From assembly GCF_013402815.2 (NCBI RefSeq), contig NZ_CP058601.1, positions 3,844,001 through 3,908,000 of the forward strand: DNA of 64,000 nt, in the 5' to 3' direction. Made by a program: the position numbers and the translations under genes. Origin of the DNA: Natrinema halophilum. Its GTDB lineage: Archaea > Halobacteriota > Halobacteria > Halobacteriales > Natrialbaceae. Shown piece by piece: positions 50,770 to 60,111 of this stretch (positions are counted from its first letter, which is position 1; each line of letters starts with the position of its first letter). Below the pieces are notes generated by a model. That model was not told where the DNA came from, did not search any database, and saw only the letters and a list, made by a program, of their open reading frames with translations.

Positions 50770-52059
50770 TTAGCGGTCCGGTTCTCCCTCGAGTCGGCTC
50801 GCTATCTGCCGGGAGAGGTCGGTGAGGTAGAACGAGCCCCAGACCGCGGCAACCACGGCGCCGGCGCTGTCGAACATGAGGTCGACGATTGTATCGCTGA
50901 GTCCGTATTGGGCGACGACTGCCTGAAACCCGAGCAGCCGCGCGCTTTCGTCGATGGCGAATTCGAGGAGTTCCCAGACGACGCCAAATGCGAGGACGAA
51001 CACGAGGATAAACGCGAACAGCACCGTCGTCGGCAGATACACGTCGTCGGTATGGAGATCGATCGCCCGGACGACCGCGTATCCAGCCGCGGCGACGATC
51101 GAGGCGGAGATCGTGTGTGTCAGACTATCCCACTGTCCGACGAGCGCGTAGACGCCAGCTGAACCGAGTGCGTGGAGAAAGACGGCCACGGTGAGCCAGA
51201 ACACGAGTCCCGGCTCGAGTGGCAATCTGGCATCTCGCTCGAGGATAGCCGGAAGGAACGTAATCGCGAGCGCAACGCCGGCGTTGACGACGGTCGTCAG
51301 GTCGCGACGGAAGAGACCGAACAGGAGGAGGCCGGCGAGTGCGATCTGCATTCCTCTCGAAAACCGTCGGACTGTCTCGTCTGGGATGTCCAGTCGGTCG
51401 CGGATCAGGGCGGGGATCGGTTCGGATTTCGAGGCCGATCCGGAGTCGTCCGCCGGAGCGACCCGCTCGGAGACGCTCTCCGAGTACGACCGGAACGAAC
51501 GGTCGAACAGGATCCCCGCGAGGAAGCCGGCAACCGCCGCATAGGCGAACTCGATCATCAGCGCTCGATTGGCCGCATCCTGAGAGCGACCGTCAAGAAG
51601 GTAGTCGGTTCCGAACGCCACGTCGGCGACCCATTGAGCGACGTTCCAGCCCCCGGCGACGGCGAGCGTCGTGAGGGAGACCAGCACGACCGCAAAAGAG
51701 TGGCTCATTCGAACCGCAGTCAGCCGGTCGATCTCGACTGCCACGATGAGCGCAACAGCAGCGACGGCGACGTACGTCGTGATCCCCGTCAGGATAGACT
51801 CGCCGTACACCGTCGCGTCGACGACCGGGAGCAGGACGAGGATCAGCAGATCCCAGGGTGGAATCGCGAGCGGATCCCGAAAGACGGCGACCGGGAGCAA
51901 CGCTATCGCGACCGCAAAACCGGTAAAGACGAACCAGCGGTACGATCCGGTGAATCCGTGACTGATCGCGAGGACGCCAAGGGCGATCGTCATGAGCCAG
52001 GCAAGCGCCGCGCGTCGCTCTGACCTATCGGACGATTCACCGGATCTGGTGCCCGCCAT
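50770..52059 (-). CDS. multi-span membrane protein with YjdF/DUF2238-like C-terminus
   Basis: The product is about 429 aa from the ATG at 52059; a GTG at 52083 would add eight residues. Ten or more hydrophobic segments are visible in two clusters separated by an acidic loop (RVAPADDSGSASKSEPIP). The C-terminal cluster contains WDSLTHTISASIVAAAGYAV, VWELLEFAIDE and LSDTIVDLMFDSAGAVVAA, the H/E/D pattern seen in DUF2238 (YjdF) proteins. No function is known for these. The stop codon adjoins the minisatellite. Confidence 0.7.
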   Translation of the reverse strand: MAGTRSGESSDRSERRAALAWLMTIALGVLAISHGFTGSYRWFVFTGFAVAIALLPVAVFRDPLAIPPWDLLILVLLPVVDATVYGESILTGITTYVAVAAVALIVAVEIDRLTAVRMSHSFAVVLVSLTTLAVAGGWNVAQWVADVAFGTDYLLDGRSQDAANRALMIEFAYAAVAGFLAGILFDRSFRSYSESVSERVAPADDSGSASKSEPIPALIRDRLDIPDETVRRFSRGMQIALAGLLLFGLFRRDLTTVVNAGVALAITFLPAILERDARLPLEPGLVFWLTVAVFLHALGSAGVYALVGQWDSLTHTISASIVAAAGYAVVRAIDLHTDDVYLPTTVLFAFILVFVLAFGVVWELLEFAIDESARLLGFQAVVAQYGLSDTIVDLMFDSAGAVVAAVWGSFYLTDLSRQIASRLEGEPDR

Positions 52060-52225
52060 ATGCGAGAACACGGGTTCGACCACCTAAACGAGCGGGCCTG
52101 TGTATTAGCGGTCAGTGCGTCGACCGTTCCCACAAAGATCTCGACTGGTGATCCCTCCGGCTCCGTCGGGTCACTCTGGGGTTCGTTTACCGAAGACTGA
52201 TAGAGCAGTGATTCAATATCGAAAC

Positions 52226-53074
52226 ATGATCGAAATCAATGAACTCGAGCACGGAGTAACCCGCGTTAATAGCGTCGAACTGCACTACGTGACCGCCGGG
52301 GAGGGTCCGCCGCTGGTTTTGCTCCACGGCTGGCCACAGACCTGGTACGAGTGGCGAAACGTGATTCCGGAATTAGCCGAGGAGTACACCCTCATCGCAC
52401 CCGATCTTCGCGGGATGGGCGACTCGGAAACGCCCGTCGCGGGCTACGACAAAGACACGGTCGCGACGGACGTCCGAGAACTTGTACACCACCTCGGATT
52501 CGGTGACGAACTGATCGCTCTCGTCGGTCACGACTGGGGGATGCCGACGGCCTACGCGTACGCCGCTCAGTACCGCGACGAAGTCCGAGCGCTCGCCGTC
52601 CTCGAGGCTGGACTACCGGGTATAAACGAAGATGAGAAGCGAAAACTCTGGCATACACGGTTTCACGGCGTTCGGGACCTGCCCGAACAGCTCGTCGCCG
52701 GACGCGAACGTCGCTATCTTTCCTGGTTCTATCGAAAGGGTGCCTACGATCCGTCCGCGATCGATGCGGACGCTCGTGACGAGTACGTCCGCTGTTACTC
52801 CGCACCCGGCGGACTTCGCGGCGGCTTCGAGTACTACCGCGCCTACGAGACCGACGCCGAACACAACCGGGAACACGCCGAAGAACCACTCGAGATGCCG
52901 GTTCTCGCTCTCGGTGGCGACGCTTCGTTCGGTGAACTGCCGATCAGAGACATGAACGCGGTCGCGACCGCAGTCGACGGTGACGTCGTCGACCGCGCCG
53001 GCCACTGGATCCCCGAGGAACGGCCGGCGTACTTCATCGACCGATTGACGGGGTTCCTAGAGGACACGGCGTAA
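52226..53074 (+). CDS. alpha/beta hydrolase, epoxide-hydrolase-like
   Basis: The product is 282 aa starting at the ATG 52226 (MIEINELEHGVTRVN); a longer frame from 52115 adds Arg/Pro-rich sequence. The fold markers are VLLHGWPQTWYEWRNV (oxyanion HGWP), the nucleophile elbow LVGHDWGMPTAYA (Asp nucleophile) and GHWIPEERP with the catalytic His. An Asp nucleophile and HGWP point to epoxide hydrolase or haloalkane-dehalogenase-like chemistry. Two cap-domain Tyr may be in YLSWFYRKGAYD. It stands alone. Confidence 0.88.
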   Translation: MIEINELEHGVTRVNSVELHYVTAGEGPPLVLLHGWPQTWYEWRNVIPELAEEYTLIAPDLRGMGDSETPVAGYDKDTVATDVRELVHHLGFGDELIALVGHDWGMPTAYAYAAQYRDEVRALAVLEAGLPGINEDEKRKLWHTRFHGVRDLPEQLVAGRERRYLSWFYRKGAYDPSAIDADARDEYVRCYSAPGGLRGGFEYYRAYETDAEHNREHAEEPLEMPVLALGGDASFGELPIRDMNAVATAVDGDVVDRAGHWIPEERPAYFIDRLTGFLEDTA

Positions 53075-53181
53075 CGAGACGGTTCGGCCCGGCGGTGGGA
53101 TCTCATTTTCGGTGCAGTAGATCGGCTGTATTGGGTATCGAACCGGAGTCGAACGTGGTCCGCGGTGATCGGAATCGGGTT

Positions 53182-53307
53182 TCAGTCGACGAACTCGATC
53201 GCCTCTGCACAGACTGGACACTCGTGCTTTCCATCGTCGATCACAAGTACGTCTGCTGTGCCCGTCCAGCCGCACTCCGGACAGAGCACGGACTCGTGTT
53301 CGGTCAT
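53182..53307 (-). CDS. zinc-ribbon protein, 41 aa
   Basis: Starting at 53307 the product reads MTEHESVLCPECGWTG and then HECPVCAEAIEFVD. Two CPxC knuckles about 20 residues apart form a zinc ribbon. Small proteins of this kind are frequent and widely conserved in haloarchaea. Function unknown. Confidence 0.75.
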   Translation of the reverse strand: MTEHESVLCPECGWTGTADVLVIDDGKHECPVCAEAIEFVD

Positions 53308-53444
53308 ACTATGCGGTTCTTGGGAGGACGGGAGTATCAAGTTACGGGACCGTTGTCCGATCACGCAACGCGATCCGAGATCGCTGGGACTTCGGTGCGG
53401 GAGAAGACGACCGAGGTCCGCCGATGTGAACGGATTCTCACCGG

Positions 53445-53984
53445 TTAGCCTCCGCGCTTCCTGGAGTCGGTTTCGACGAGTCGTGTCCGCTCGCGGGCGG
53501 CCCGGGCTTCGTCGATGGAATCGTTCGCGACGAGCCGGTCGACCTTTCGTTCGAACTCCGCTTCAGTGAGTTGCCCCTCGACGTACTGTTGTTTCAGGTC
53601 GGCGAGCGCTCGTTCGGCTCGCTCCGTCGCTGTTGGTTCCGGCGGTGAGAGAAATTCCGACAGCCCGACTGGCGGAAGCGGCGAATATTCGTATTCGAGT
53701 CGCTCCACGAGCGTTGCCACTCGGTCACTCTGGGGTAGCGATGCATTCCGGACGACGATCCAGAGGGCGCCGCTGACGGAGAGCGTAAAAACCACGAGCA
53801 GGACCGAGAGGCTACCGAGGAAGGGGACCGCGAGTTCGAGGAGTACTTCCACGACCGGCGTCCCGCTGACGAGGCCCGAGTAAACGAGTAATCCGAGATA
53901 GCCGACGGCGACGAGTACGAGGCCCCCGGAGAGGAGAATGCCGAATACGGCGAGCCAGAGCCACTTGTTCTTGAGAAGTGCCAT
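53445..53984 (-). CDS. SHOCT-domain membrane protein, 179 aa
   Basis: From the ATG at 53984: MALLKNKWLWLAVFGILLSG begins the first of two or three membrane segments (with VEVLLELAVPFLGSLSVLLVVF following). A cytosolic loop comes next, then the SHOCT helix pair (ERALADLKQQYVEGQLTEAEFERKVDRLVAND). Upstream codons to 54197 are not family-like. SHOCT ends are thought to mediate oligomerisation or recruitment. This is the second such gene in the window's chromosomal part. Confidence 0.75.
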   Translation of the reverse strand: MALLKNKWLWLAVFGILLSGGLVLVAVGYLGLLVYSGLVSGTPVVEVLLELAVPFLGSLSVLLVVFTLSVSGALWIVVRNASLPQSDRVATLVERLEYEYSPLPPVGLSEFLSPPEPTATERAERALADLKQQYVEGQLTEAEFERKVDRLVANDSIDEARAARERTRLVETDSRKRGG

Positions 53985-54290
53985 TACCAGGTCGTCGATA
54001 CGGTCGCTCGATTTGTATATCCAATGCCTTCCCGAGCCCCCAGCTGTAGCGAATTCGACGGCGCCGATCGTTCGTTTGAAACCGAACACGGCAGCCTGCG
54101 ACTTGGAAACCGATACTCGACGGCCGAGTTCTCTGAATACGCGTTCCGCTCGAGCGTCTCTGCAGGTCCCTCTCTCAGGTATTCGACAGAGAATCACGCT
54201 GTGTGCGACCTGGCGTCGGTTCAGAATCCGTCGGGCGGCGGTCGAATCGGGCCGAGGCGGGCCGACGGCGGATAAAAACCGCGAGAGCCG

Positions 54291-54419
54291 TCAGAAAATG
54301 CCCCGAAGAAGAATTAGCAAGAGCCCGGACAGGATAATGAGGCCGAGGAAACCGGCAAAGACCATCGCTGCTTGCCGGCCGGTTAGCGATTCTCCGTCGA
54401 GGAATTCGTCAGAGACCAT
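54291..54419 (-). CDS. small single-span membrane protein, 42 aa
   Basis: Product MVSDEFLDGESLTGRQAAMV is followed by a hydrophobic helix (FAGFLGLIILSGLLLILLRG) and ends in IF. Acidic start plus one clean helix and good codon use make it a probable gene. Function unknown. Confidence 0.6.
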   Translation of the reverse strand: MVSDEFLDGESLTGRQAAMVFAGFLGLIILSGLLLILLRGIF

Positions 54420-55050
54420 GCCCGAAAATATCGAGCCGCTCGCTTAAACGTACTGGTCAGTCGGTGCAAGACCCACTGGAGGGATTGCCGTGGGTCGTTA
54501 CGCGGAGGTGATTCGAACTCGAGACCGTGTGGTGAGCTCCCGGCCGAGCCACAGACAGTGTCATCGCAGAGTCCGGATGACGTCGGTTCCGCCGTCGGGC
54601 TGCGACTATAGTAGTCGTTGAAACGATGGCCCCACCGCTTGCGCTGGGGCGGCCAGCGAGTGCTCGCAGGCCGCGAATCTGGAAGCGGGGTGTGTAATGA
54701 CGTTCACCGACTACGATAGGACGGGGTCCGTATTGAGGAGCGGGGGACGGTGTCGGACGTTGCCGTCGATGCCGGGTCTGTCCGGCAAATAGCCCCGAAG
54801 TCGGCGACTCTGCCGGTAGAGGGGAATACCAGCGCCGACTCCACTGCAAAGAAGAGTCCCGGCGTCGATGCTGCCAATAACGGGAAATACCAGCGTTGGT
54901 TCTGCCGGTGAACAGGCTCAACAACTGACCGGAACGGCCATGGGTGTCCCTGTTTCATTCAGCGGGTGAACGTCTCGCGCCGCGTACACGAGTCGCGTCG
55001 TGATTCGCGCACTCTCGTCGGGATTCCGTTCCAGCAGGGTGAGGTGGATA
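54420..55050. other. intergenic stretch without a supported gene
   Basis: About 630 bp. Overlapping minus-strand frames are Arg/Ser/Thr-rich. The short string AATACCAGCG occurs twice (near 54825 and 54890) with similar flanks, which may be a decayed duplication. No RNA gene recognised. Confidence 0.35.
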
Positions 55051-55230
55051 TCACTCTCGATAAACGATGTACCCTTGCGTCTCGAGCACCTCGAGTACGT
55101 CGTCGGGAACCGTCGCCTCCGGCGCGCTCGTCTCGGCGTACTCGAGTTCGTTTTCGCCGACGACTTCGAACGCGTAGTCAGTGCCCTCATAGTCGACGAC
55201 GACCTGCGCGTTCTCGATTGTGAGGTCCAT
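55051..55230 (-). CDS. hypothetical acidic protein, 59 aa
   Basis: The product begins MDLTIENAQVVVDYEGTDYA and ends with VPDDVLEVLETQGYIVYRE. It is strongly acidic with alternating strands and a C-terminal helix, and has clean halophile codon use. The family is unknown to me. Confidence 0.6.
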   Translation of the reverse strand: MDLTIENAQVVVDYEGTDYAFEVVGENELEYAETSAPEATVPDDVLEVLETQGYIVYRE

Positions 55231-55427
55231 CAGGCTCGGCCGTACGTCAACGATGCTCGTAAAAGTGAGCCGAGGAACAGCAAGGCAACACCATCGTCCT
55301 ATCGATCTGTCGGAGTGGATAGCGAGAGCGGAACTGCAGGGAAACTCCGGACGGCTCCGTTTCTCGAGTAAGAACGCAATTTAGAGCGGAGAGCGCCGTT
55401 TTGATCGGGATGGCGGATACGTCGCGT

Positions 55428-55823
55428 TTATTCGTTGAGATGGCCCCGATATCCCTTCGGTTCGAAACCACGACGGCAAATCACGCGCTTGCGACCGACG
55501 GTAATCGCGCTGATCTGGTTATCGTCTTCCATGCGATCGATTACGTCTTCGAGCCGTTCTTTCGACCACTTGGTTTCGTCGCGAATCGTCGATTGATCGA
55601 CCCGGCCACCTCGTTTGACCAGTAGTCGAAGAATTTTGTCTTCGTCGGGCAGTTCACGTTCGTCAACGCCGTATTCTATCTCCTCTGCGTAGCTTAACGT
55701 TTCGTCTTCCCCTTCCGTATCCTGTTGCTCGGTCGAAGTCACCGCCGGCTCGTCTGATGGGGTGTCGTCGGTTGAACTGCTCCAGAGAGACGAGAGGCGC
55801 GTCCAGAGTGTATTGAATACCAT
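55428..55823 (-). CDS. winged-helix protein with membrane-less acidic leader, 131 aa
   Basis: The first 60 residues are Ser/Thr/Asp/Glu-rich. Residues 60-120 hold a winged helix: EDKILRLLVKRGGRVDQSTI then RDETKWSKERLEDVIDRMED and a wing (ISAITVGRKRVICRRG). This is the DUF7343-like style of haloarchaeal wHTH proteins. An AT-rich promoter region lies upstream. The regulated gene is unknown. Confidence 0.7.
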   Translation of the reverse strand: MVFNTLWTRLSSLWSSSTDDTPSDEPAVTSTEQQDTEGEDETLSYAEEIEYGVDERELPDEDKILRLLVKRGGRVDQSTIRDETKWSKERLEDVIDRMEDDNQISAITVGRKRVICRRGFEPKGYRGHLNE

Positions 55824-56219
55824 GTGTTAATCACGCTCCATTGGAACTACCACAGCTTGAACGCCCACCTAATTTGATTTTATGTTTCATATTTTACACA
55901 CTTGGTTTCCATTGGTTACGTCGTAGGTATCGTGACGGTACCGTCGTCGAATAGCAACCACCTTGCGACCCGCAAGTTAGTTTTGATCTCCTCTTGCTGG
56001 GACAGTCGCGAGGATACGTCAGCGGTGCTATCATGTTCGGTGACCGACGGGCCCGTTGACTCGAGAGAGAGTGTGCCCGCCCGGTTCCCGTTCTCTTAGC
56101 GCGCGAGTGGCAAAAGCCCCCGCTACCAGCAGATCGGTCGGTGCGATCCCGTCGAGGACGCTCGATCGGACCGAATCGTCGTCGAGTCGCGCTTTTGGCT
56201 GCCCGAATCGCCGTGGCTG
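55824..56219. other. intergenic stretch with AT-rich promoter-like part
   Basis: 55870-55905 is AT-rich (ATTTGATTTTATGTTTCATA), fitting the promoter of the divergent wHTH gene. The rest shows nothing recognisable. Confidence 0.4.
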
Positions 56220-57026
56220 CTACCGGTCGGTCCTCCCCACTGCTTCGAGGTACGACTCCGCGAGTGTGTCGAGCGCCTCGTGGTGGTTCGTCGAGTGCGG
56301 CGCGGTCAGCGGCGAGACGCTAATGCAACCTTCGACGATGGCGCGACGATCGGTGTCTTCGGGATTGGGAAGCGAGTCGGGGTCCATGTCCTCCCAGACG
56401 CGGTCGTGGAGTGTAATGCGGTCGCCGTCGCGTTCGGCGTCCATCTCGTAGCGCTTCGAGGGCCGCGTGATCTTGATCGGCGCTGGCTCCCCGTCCGGCA
56501 AGGGGACGTTGACGTTAAGATATGCAGCATGATCGAAGACGCCTGCATCGAGCACGCGATCTGCGAGATAGCTCGTTACGCGCTTCGCTTCAGCGTAGTC
56601 GCCAGCTGTCACCTCGATTTCGGAGAAGGGTGTATGGTCGGCGGGAATGTACAGCGACGTCGCAATAGCAGGGACGTCGAAGAAGGCTGCTTCGACGGCC
56701 GCACTGATCGTCCCTGACCGACCGAGGACGTACTCACCTAAGTTCGCACCCTTGTTACAGCCTGCGACGACGAGGTCCGGGAAGGGCCCGAGTTCGGCGA
56801 GGCCGGCGACGACACAGTCGGCGGGCGTCCCGTGAACTGCATATCCCAATTCGTGGTCGTCGACTTCGACTTCGTGTGAGAGCGATCGGCCACACGCGCT
56901 CCGGTCCCTGGCCGGAGCGACGACGGTCACGTTCGCGATCGGAGAGAGGGCATCGTACAGCGCCCGGATACCGGAGCTGTCGATCCCGTCGTCGTTTGTC
57001 AACAAAATCTCGAAGGCATCGCTCAT
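56220..57026 (-). CDS. surE: 5'/3'-nucleotidase SurE
   Basis: SurE hydrolyses nucleoside monophosphates and some polyphosphates. The 268-aa protein has the N-terminal metal site ILLTNDDGIDSSGIRAL (DD), VVAPARDRSACGRSLS (Ser at the metal site), GTPADCVVAGL and VVAGCNKGANLGEYVLGRSGTISAA (the N-x-G...SGT motif). All family motifs are present and the length is usual. It is transcribed in the same direction as the Rsm22-like gene but 91 bp downstream of it. Confidence 0.95.
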   Translation of the reverse strand: MSDAFEILLTNDDGIDSSGIRALYDALSPIANVTVVAPARDRSACGRSLSHEVEVDDHELGYAVHGTPADCVVAGLAELGPFPDLVVAGCNKGANLGEYVLGRSGTISAAVEAAFFDVPAIATSLYIPADHTPFSEIEVTAGDYAEAKRVTSYLADRVLDAGVFDHAAYLNVNVPLPDGEPAPIKITRPSKRYEMDAERDGDRITLHDRVWEDMDPDSLPNPEDTDRRAIVEGCISVSPLTAPHSTNHHEALDTLAESYLEAVGRTDR

Positions 57027-57117
57027 ACAATTCCGGTCGGTCGGCGCTGCGAAAAGCCCACCGCTTTCTTACCTTTCCGTTCCGAGACTACGTGATCGAC
57101 GACCGCCCCCGCTTCTG

Positions 57118-58698
57118 TCAGGCGAGCCGGTCGACGATTGTTTCTTCGTCGACGACTAGATTGTAAGCTTCCTCGTCGTCGTTCCAGAGTGCGAGGGCAT
57201 TTTCGAACGAACAGACCTCCCCGTAGTCTGCCTCGAGCAGCGGCCGGTTGAGCGACGTCTCCGTCGTGAGGACGGCGTAGTGATCGGTTTTCTCGCTTCC
57301 GTCACTGATCTTGAACAGGGGGTTCGATCCGCCGTGGTGGCTATCGGGTTCGTCGCCCGCGGGGTCGTTCCCGCTCAGTGACCGGCTGAGTTTCGCCGCC
57401 ACGAGGTCGATCCGATTCGTGACGTGTTGGTTCATCGCTGCCATTTTCGCCCATTCGCTCGTTTCGAGGCTCATGTCGATCCGGCGACGACCGTCGAGTC
57501 GGAGCAGCGTGGCGGAAAACTGGACGTCGACGTTCACGAACTCTCCGGGCGCGTGGTCCTCGTCGTCGGCGGGCGTGGCTTCGTCAAGTCGCCGCTGGAA
57601 CCCTGGAACGTCTACGTTCGGTCGAACGTCGAACGACCAGCCGCGATCGGATGGGGTTTCCCCAGGCCAGAGCCTGACTGTCGGTCCGTAGACGGTCACC
57701 TCGCCGAGTCGGTGGCTGGCCGAATCCTCGCCGCTGTCGATGTCGATACGAGCGTCTTCCGGGTCCCAGATCCGTTCGCCCTCGAGTTCGCGTTCTACCT
57801 CTCGCAATTCGATGCTCGTGTTCCTATCTGCGGGTGCGATGGCGAGAAACGTCCCGTCTGGCGCGAGCGTTTCGAGAAACGTCCCCGTGACAGCGACCGG
57901 GTCGGCGAGCTCACTCAGGACGTTACAGGCGAGAATGAGGTCGAAGCCGTCGTCGGGTGCTGTGGGATCGAACCCGTCGATGGAGCCATCACCACTCCGA
58001 TCGAGACTCTCGATCGGATCGAATTCCTCTGCTGTCGTCCGGTGGATCGTCGCGTGGACGTTCCGCCCTGTCACCGTAAGCAGATCCTCAAGGACGTCTG
58101 CGGCGGCACTCGGCTCGATCGCGTGGTACTCGAGCAAGGCGTCGTCGGGGAGGTACTCACAGAGCCCGAGTGCGGGGCCACCGACGCCTGCACCGATGTC
58201 GAGCACTCGGAGGTTTCGCCCCAGCAGGCCCCGATCAGCGAGGTCGTCGAGCGCGTATTGAATCGCCGCGTAGTAGCCTGGCAGGTGGTACAGCGCGTAG
58301 CCGGCCGCACCGTCCTCGTCGTACTCGACCGGCCGGCCGTCGAAGTAGTCGGCTTTGAATCGGCGGATCGTCGAGCGAAGCAGGTCTCCGGACGCACCGT
58401 CTGCCCAGTTCGGCCCGTAGCGGTCGCTCAGCAAATCTTCGAGTCGGCGTTCGAGTTCGGGGGGAATTCGCTCGACCGGCTTTCGTCGGGGCTGAACGGG
58501 ATCGTCGCCGACCGGGACGAACGTTCCGTCGTCGCGCTCGATCAGGCCGAGGTCGGCAGCGTCCTCGCGGAGATGTTGACGGACGACGGCTGGATGGGGA
58601 GTTCCCTCGACGTATTCACAGATTTCGTCGGGATCGATCGGTCGGACGTTCCGCAGATACTTCGCGTTCGAGCGGATAGCTTCGCGTTGATCCGTCAC
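57118..58698 (-). CDS. Rsm22-like SAM-dependent methyltransferase
   Basis: The 526-aa protein starts at a GTG overlapping the tyrA-like stop. Residues 1-75 look like a winged helix (HPAVVRQHLREDAADLGLIERDDG). The methyltransferase core follows: LRVLDIGAGVGGPALGLCEYL (SAM loop) and FDLILACNVLSELADP (motif IV region). This is the arrangement of haloarchaeal 'small ribosomal subunit Rsm22' proteins. Rsm22 homologues act on or with the mitochondrial small subunit in eukaryotes; the archaeal substrate is not established. Its coupling to tyrA is a conserved-looking arrangement but not informative of role. Confidence 0.8.
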   Translation of the reverse strand: MTDQREAIRSNAKYLRNVRPIDPDEICEYVEGTPHPAVVRQHLREDAADLGLIERDDGTFVPVGDDPVQPRRKPVERIPPELERRLEDLLSDRYGPNWADGASGDLLRSTIRRFKADYFDGRPVEYDEDGAAGYALYHLPGYYAAIQYALDDLADRGLLGRNLRVLDIGAGVGGPALGLCEYLPDDALLEYHAIEPSAAADVLEDLLTVTGRNVHATIHRTTAEEFDPIESLDRSGDGSIDGFDPTAPDDGFDLILACNVLSELADPVAVTGTFLETLAPDGTFLAIAPADRNTSIELREVERELEGERIWDPEDARIDIDSGEDSASHRLGEVTVYGPTVRLWPGETPSDRGWSFDVRPNVDVPGFQRRLDEATPADDEDHAPGEFVNVDVQFSATLLRLDGRRRIDMSLETSEWAKMAAMNQHVTNRIDLVAAKLSRSLSGNDPAGDEPDSHHGGSNPLFKISDGSEKTDHYAVLTTETSLNRPLLEADYGEVCSFENALALWNDDEEAYNLVVDEETIVDRLA

Positions 58699-59486
58699 TC
58701 TTCATCACCTTCGGTGGATCCCGCGTCGACGGCGACTTCGTCAGTAGCCTCGTCGTGCCAGTGGGACGCTGCCTCCCGGTAGAGCGACTCGAGTTCATCT
58801 TGATCGGCCTCGGCAATAGCCGCGGCGGCGTCTGCAACCGCGGCTGCTCCGTCGAACGTGTCCTGAATGTCGGCGTAGACTCGCGGCGTTCCCGCTGTCA
58901 CCTGCTGAGCGAGCCGCCGAAGCTCCTCGTATATCGGCGTTTCGAACCCTTCCGGAACCGATTCTGCAGCCAGCGCGAAGGAGAGTATCGCGGCGTGAGT
59001 CGCCGCCTGAACGGTCTCCATGGCTCCGTCGTGGTCCGCCGCCGTCGTCTCAATCAGGTCGTTTCCGCGACCTTCGAGTGCGGCGAGGATTTCGTCTATC
59101 GCCGGTCCCGTTCGGTCGCAAACGATAGCGATCGAGCCCGGCGAGCGTTCGGGTGCAAAGAGCGGATGGAGGCTCGCTCGCTCAAGTTCGGGCGCGTGGC
59201 GCTCCATGGCCGCGAGTGCGGGTTCCATCACGCCCGAGACGTCGACGACCGCTCGTTCGGCCCGTCCCGCCTGGGCGGCGATTGCATCGGTTACGTGCGT
59301 CATCGGCACAGCGAGACAGACGACGTCGTAGCGACTGTCGCCCTCGAGGTCGGCGACCTCACCGTCGACCGTCTCGGCCGCGGCCGCTGCGGCGTCGTCG
59401 TCGACGTCGGCGAAGGCGATCCGGGCGTCGATCGCGTTCCCGAACCACGTCCCCATCGACCCCGCGCCGACGATCAGTACGTCCAT
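58695..59486 (-). CDS. tyrA: prephenate dehydrogenase (TyrA-like)
   Basis: This 263-aa protein has an N-terminal Rossmann start MDVLIVGAGSMGTWFGNAI and VVCLAVPMTHVTDAIA. The catalytic region contains ASLHPLFAPERSP, where the His of HPLF matches the prephenate-binding motif. The C-terminal helical dimerisation part is shorter than in bacterial TyrA. It would make 4-hydroxyphenylpyruvate for tyrosine. The stop overlaps the Rsm22-like start. Confidence 0.88.
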   Translation of the reverse strand: MDVLIVGAGSMGTWFGNAIDARIAFADVDDDAAAAAAETVDGEVADLEGDSRYDVVCLAVPMTHVTDAIAAQAGRAERAVVDVSGVMEPALAAMERHAPELERASLHPLFAPERSPGSIAIVCDRTGPAIDEILAALEGRGNDLIETTAADHDGAMETVQAATHAAILSFALAAESVPEGFETPIYEELRRLAQQVTAGTPRVYADIQDTFDGAAAVADAAAAIAEADQDELESLYREAASHWHDEATDEVAVDAGSTEGDEE

Positions 59487-59759
59487 CGGTCGCTCTTACC
59501 TGCCGACGTTGCAAAAGCCGTTCGATCGACCGCCTCGAGTGAGTGTTCGTCCGCTCGAGGTCCTCGTCGCGCCGGTGATCTCTGCGACGTGGAGCGGAAC
59601 TGAGTGGAGGGAGCTATCGTCGGATCGACCCGGGCCACTAGACAGTCGCTGAGGGATTGCCCCACGGAAGCAGCGACGACGACGATGATTCACTCGAAGG
59701 TTCTGAACGCCGCTGGGTACGCGAAGTCGCGGCACAGTGTGAGTGTGATCGTCGTCGAC

Positions 59760-59812
59760 GGCACGACCCGGTCACAGGCGAACGGCGGCACGACCCGGTC
59801 ACAGGCGAACGG
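59760..59812. repeat. two-copy tandem repeat, 27-bp unit
   Basis: Two head-to-tail copies beginning GGCACGACCCGGTCACAGGC lie at 59760-59786 and 59787-59812. They directly precede the 22-bp minisatellite and may share its slippage history. Confidence 0.8.
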
Positions 59813-59828
59813 GATGACTGAGAACCAA

Positions 59829-59980
59829 CGCGAAACGACGTGACATCGAACGCGAAACGACGTGACATCGAACGCGAAACGACGTGACATCGAACGCGAA
59901 ACGACGTGACATCGAACGCGAAACGACGTGACATCGAACGCGAAACGACGTGACATCGAACGCGAAACGACGTGACATCG
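59829..59980. repeat. minisatellite, 22-bp unit, about 7 copies
   Basis: The unit begins CGCGAAACGACGTGACATCG and ends AA. Copies start at 59829, 59851, 59873, 59895, 59917, 59939 and 59961 (the last lacks two bases). Copies are identical and contiguous, so no CRISPR spacers are present. It lies in a 625-bp non-coding gap between tyrA-like and halocyanin genes. Confidence 0.95.
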
Positions 59981-60111
59981 GTCTCCGACCGCTCGTCGCA
60001 CCCGGACTTCACGAATAGTCGCTCTATCGGGTATTCTTTCTCTCTCCCCACTTCGTTCCAGTATCGATGGAACGGTCACCCGTGTTCTGACAGTCCGCTC
60101 GAGCCGCGTAA

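Noticed and set aside
57424-58782. 452-aa plus-strand frame
   Set aside because: Shadow of the Rsm22-like gene, which has a clear SAM-binding motif on the minus strand.
59829-59980. Regular repeats that might be a CRISPR array
   Set aside because: Units of 22 bp are identical and contiguous, with no spacers.
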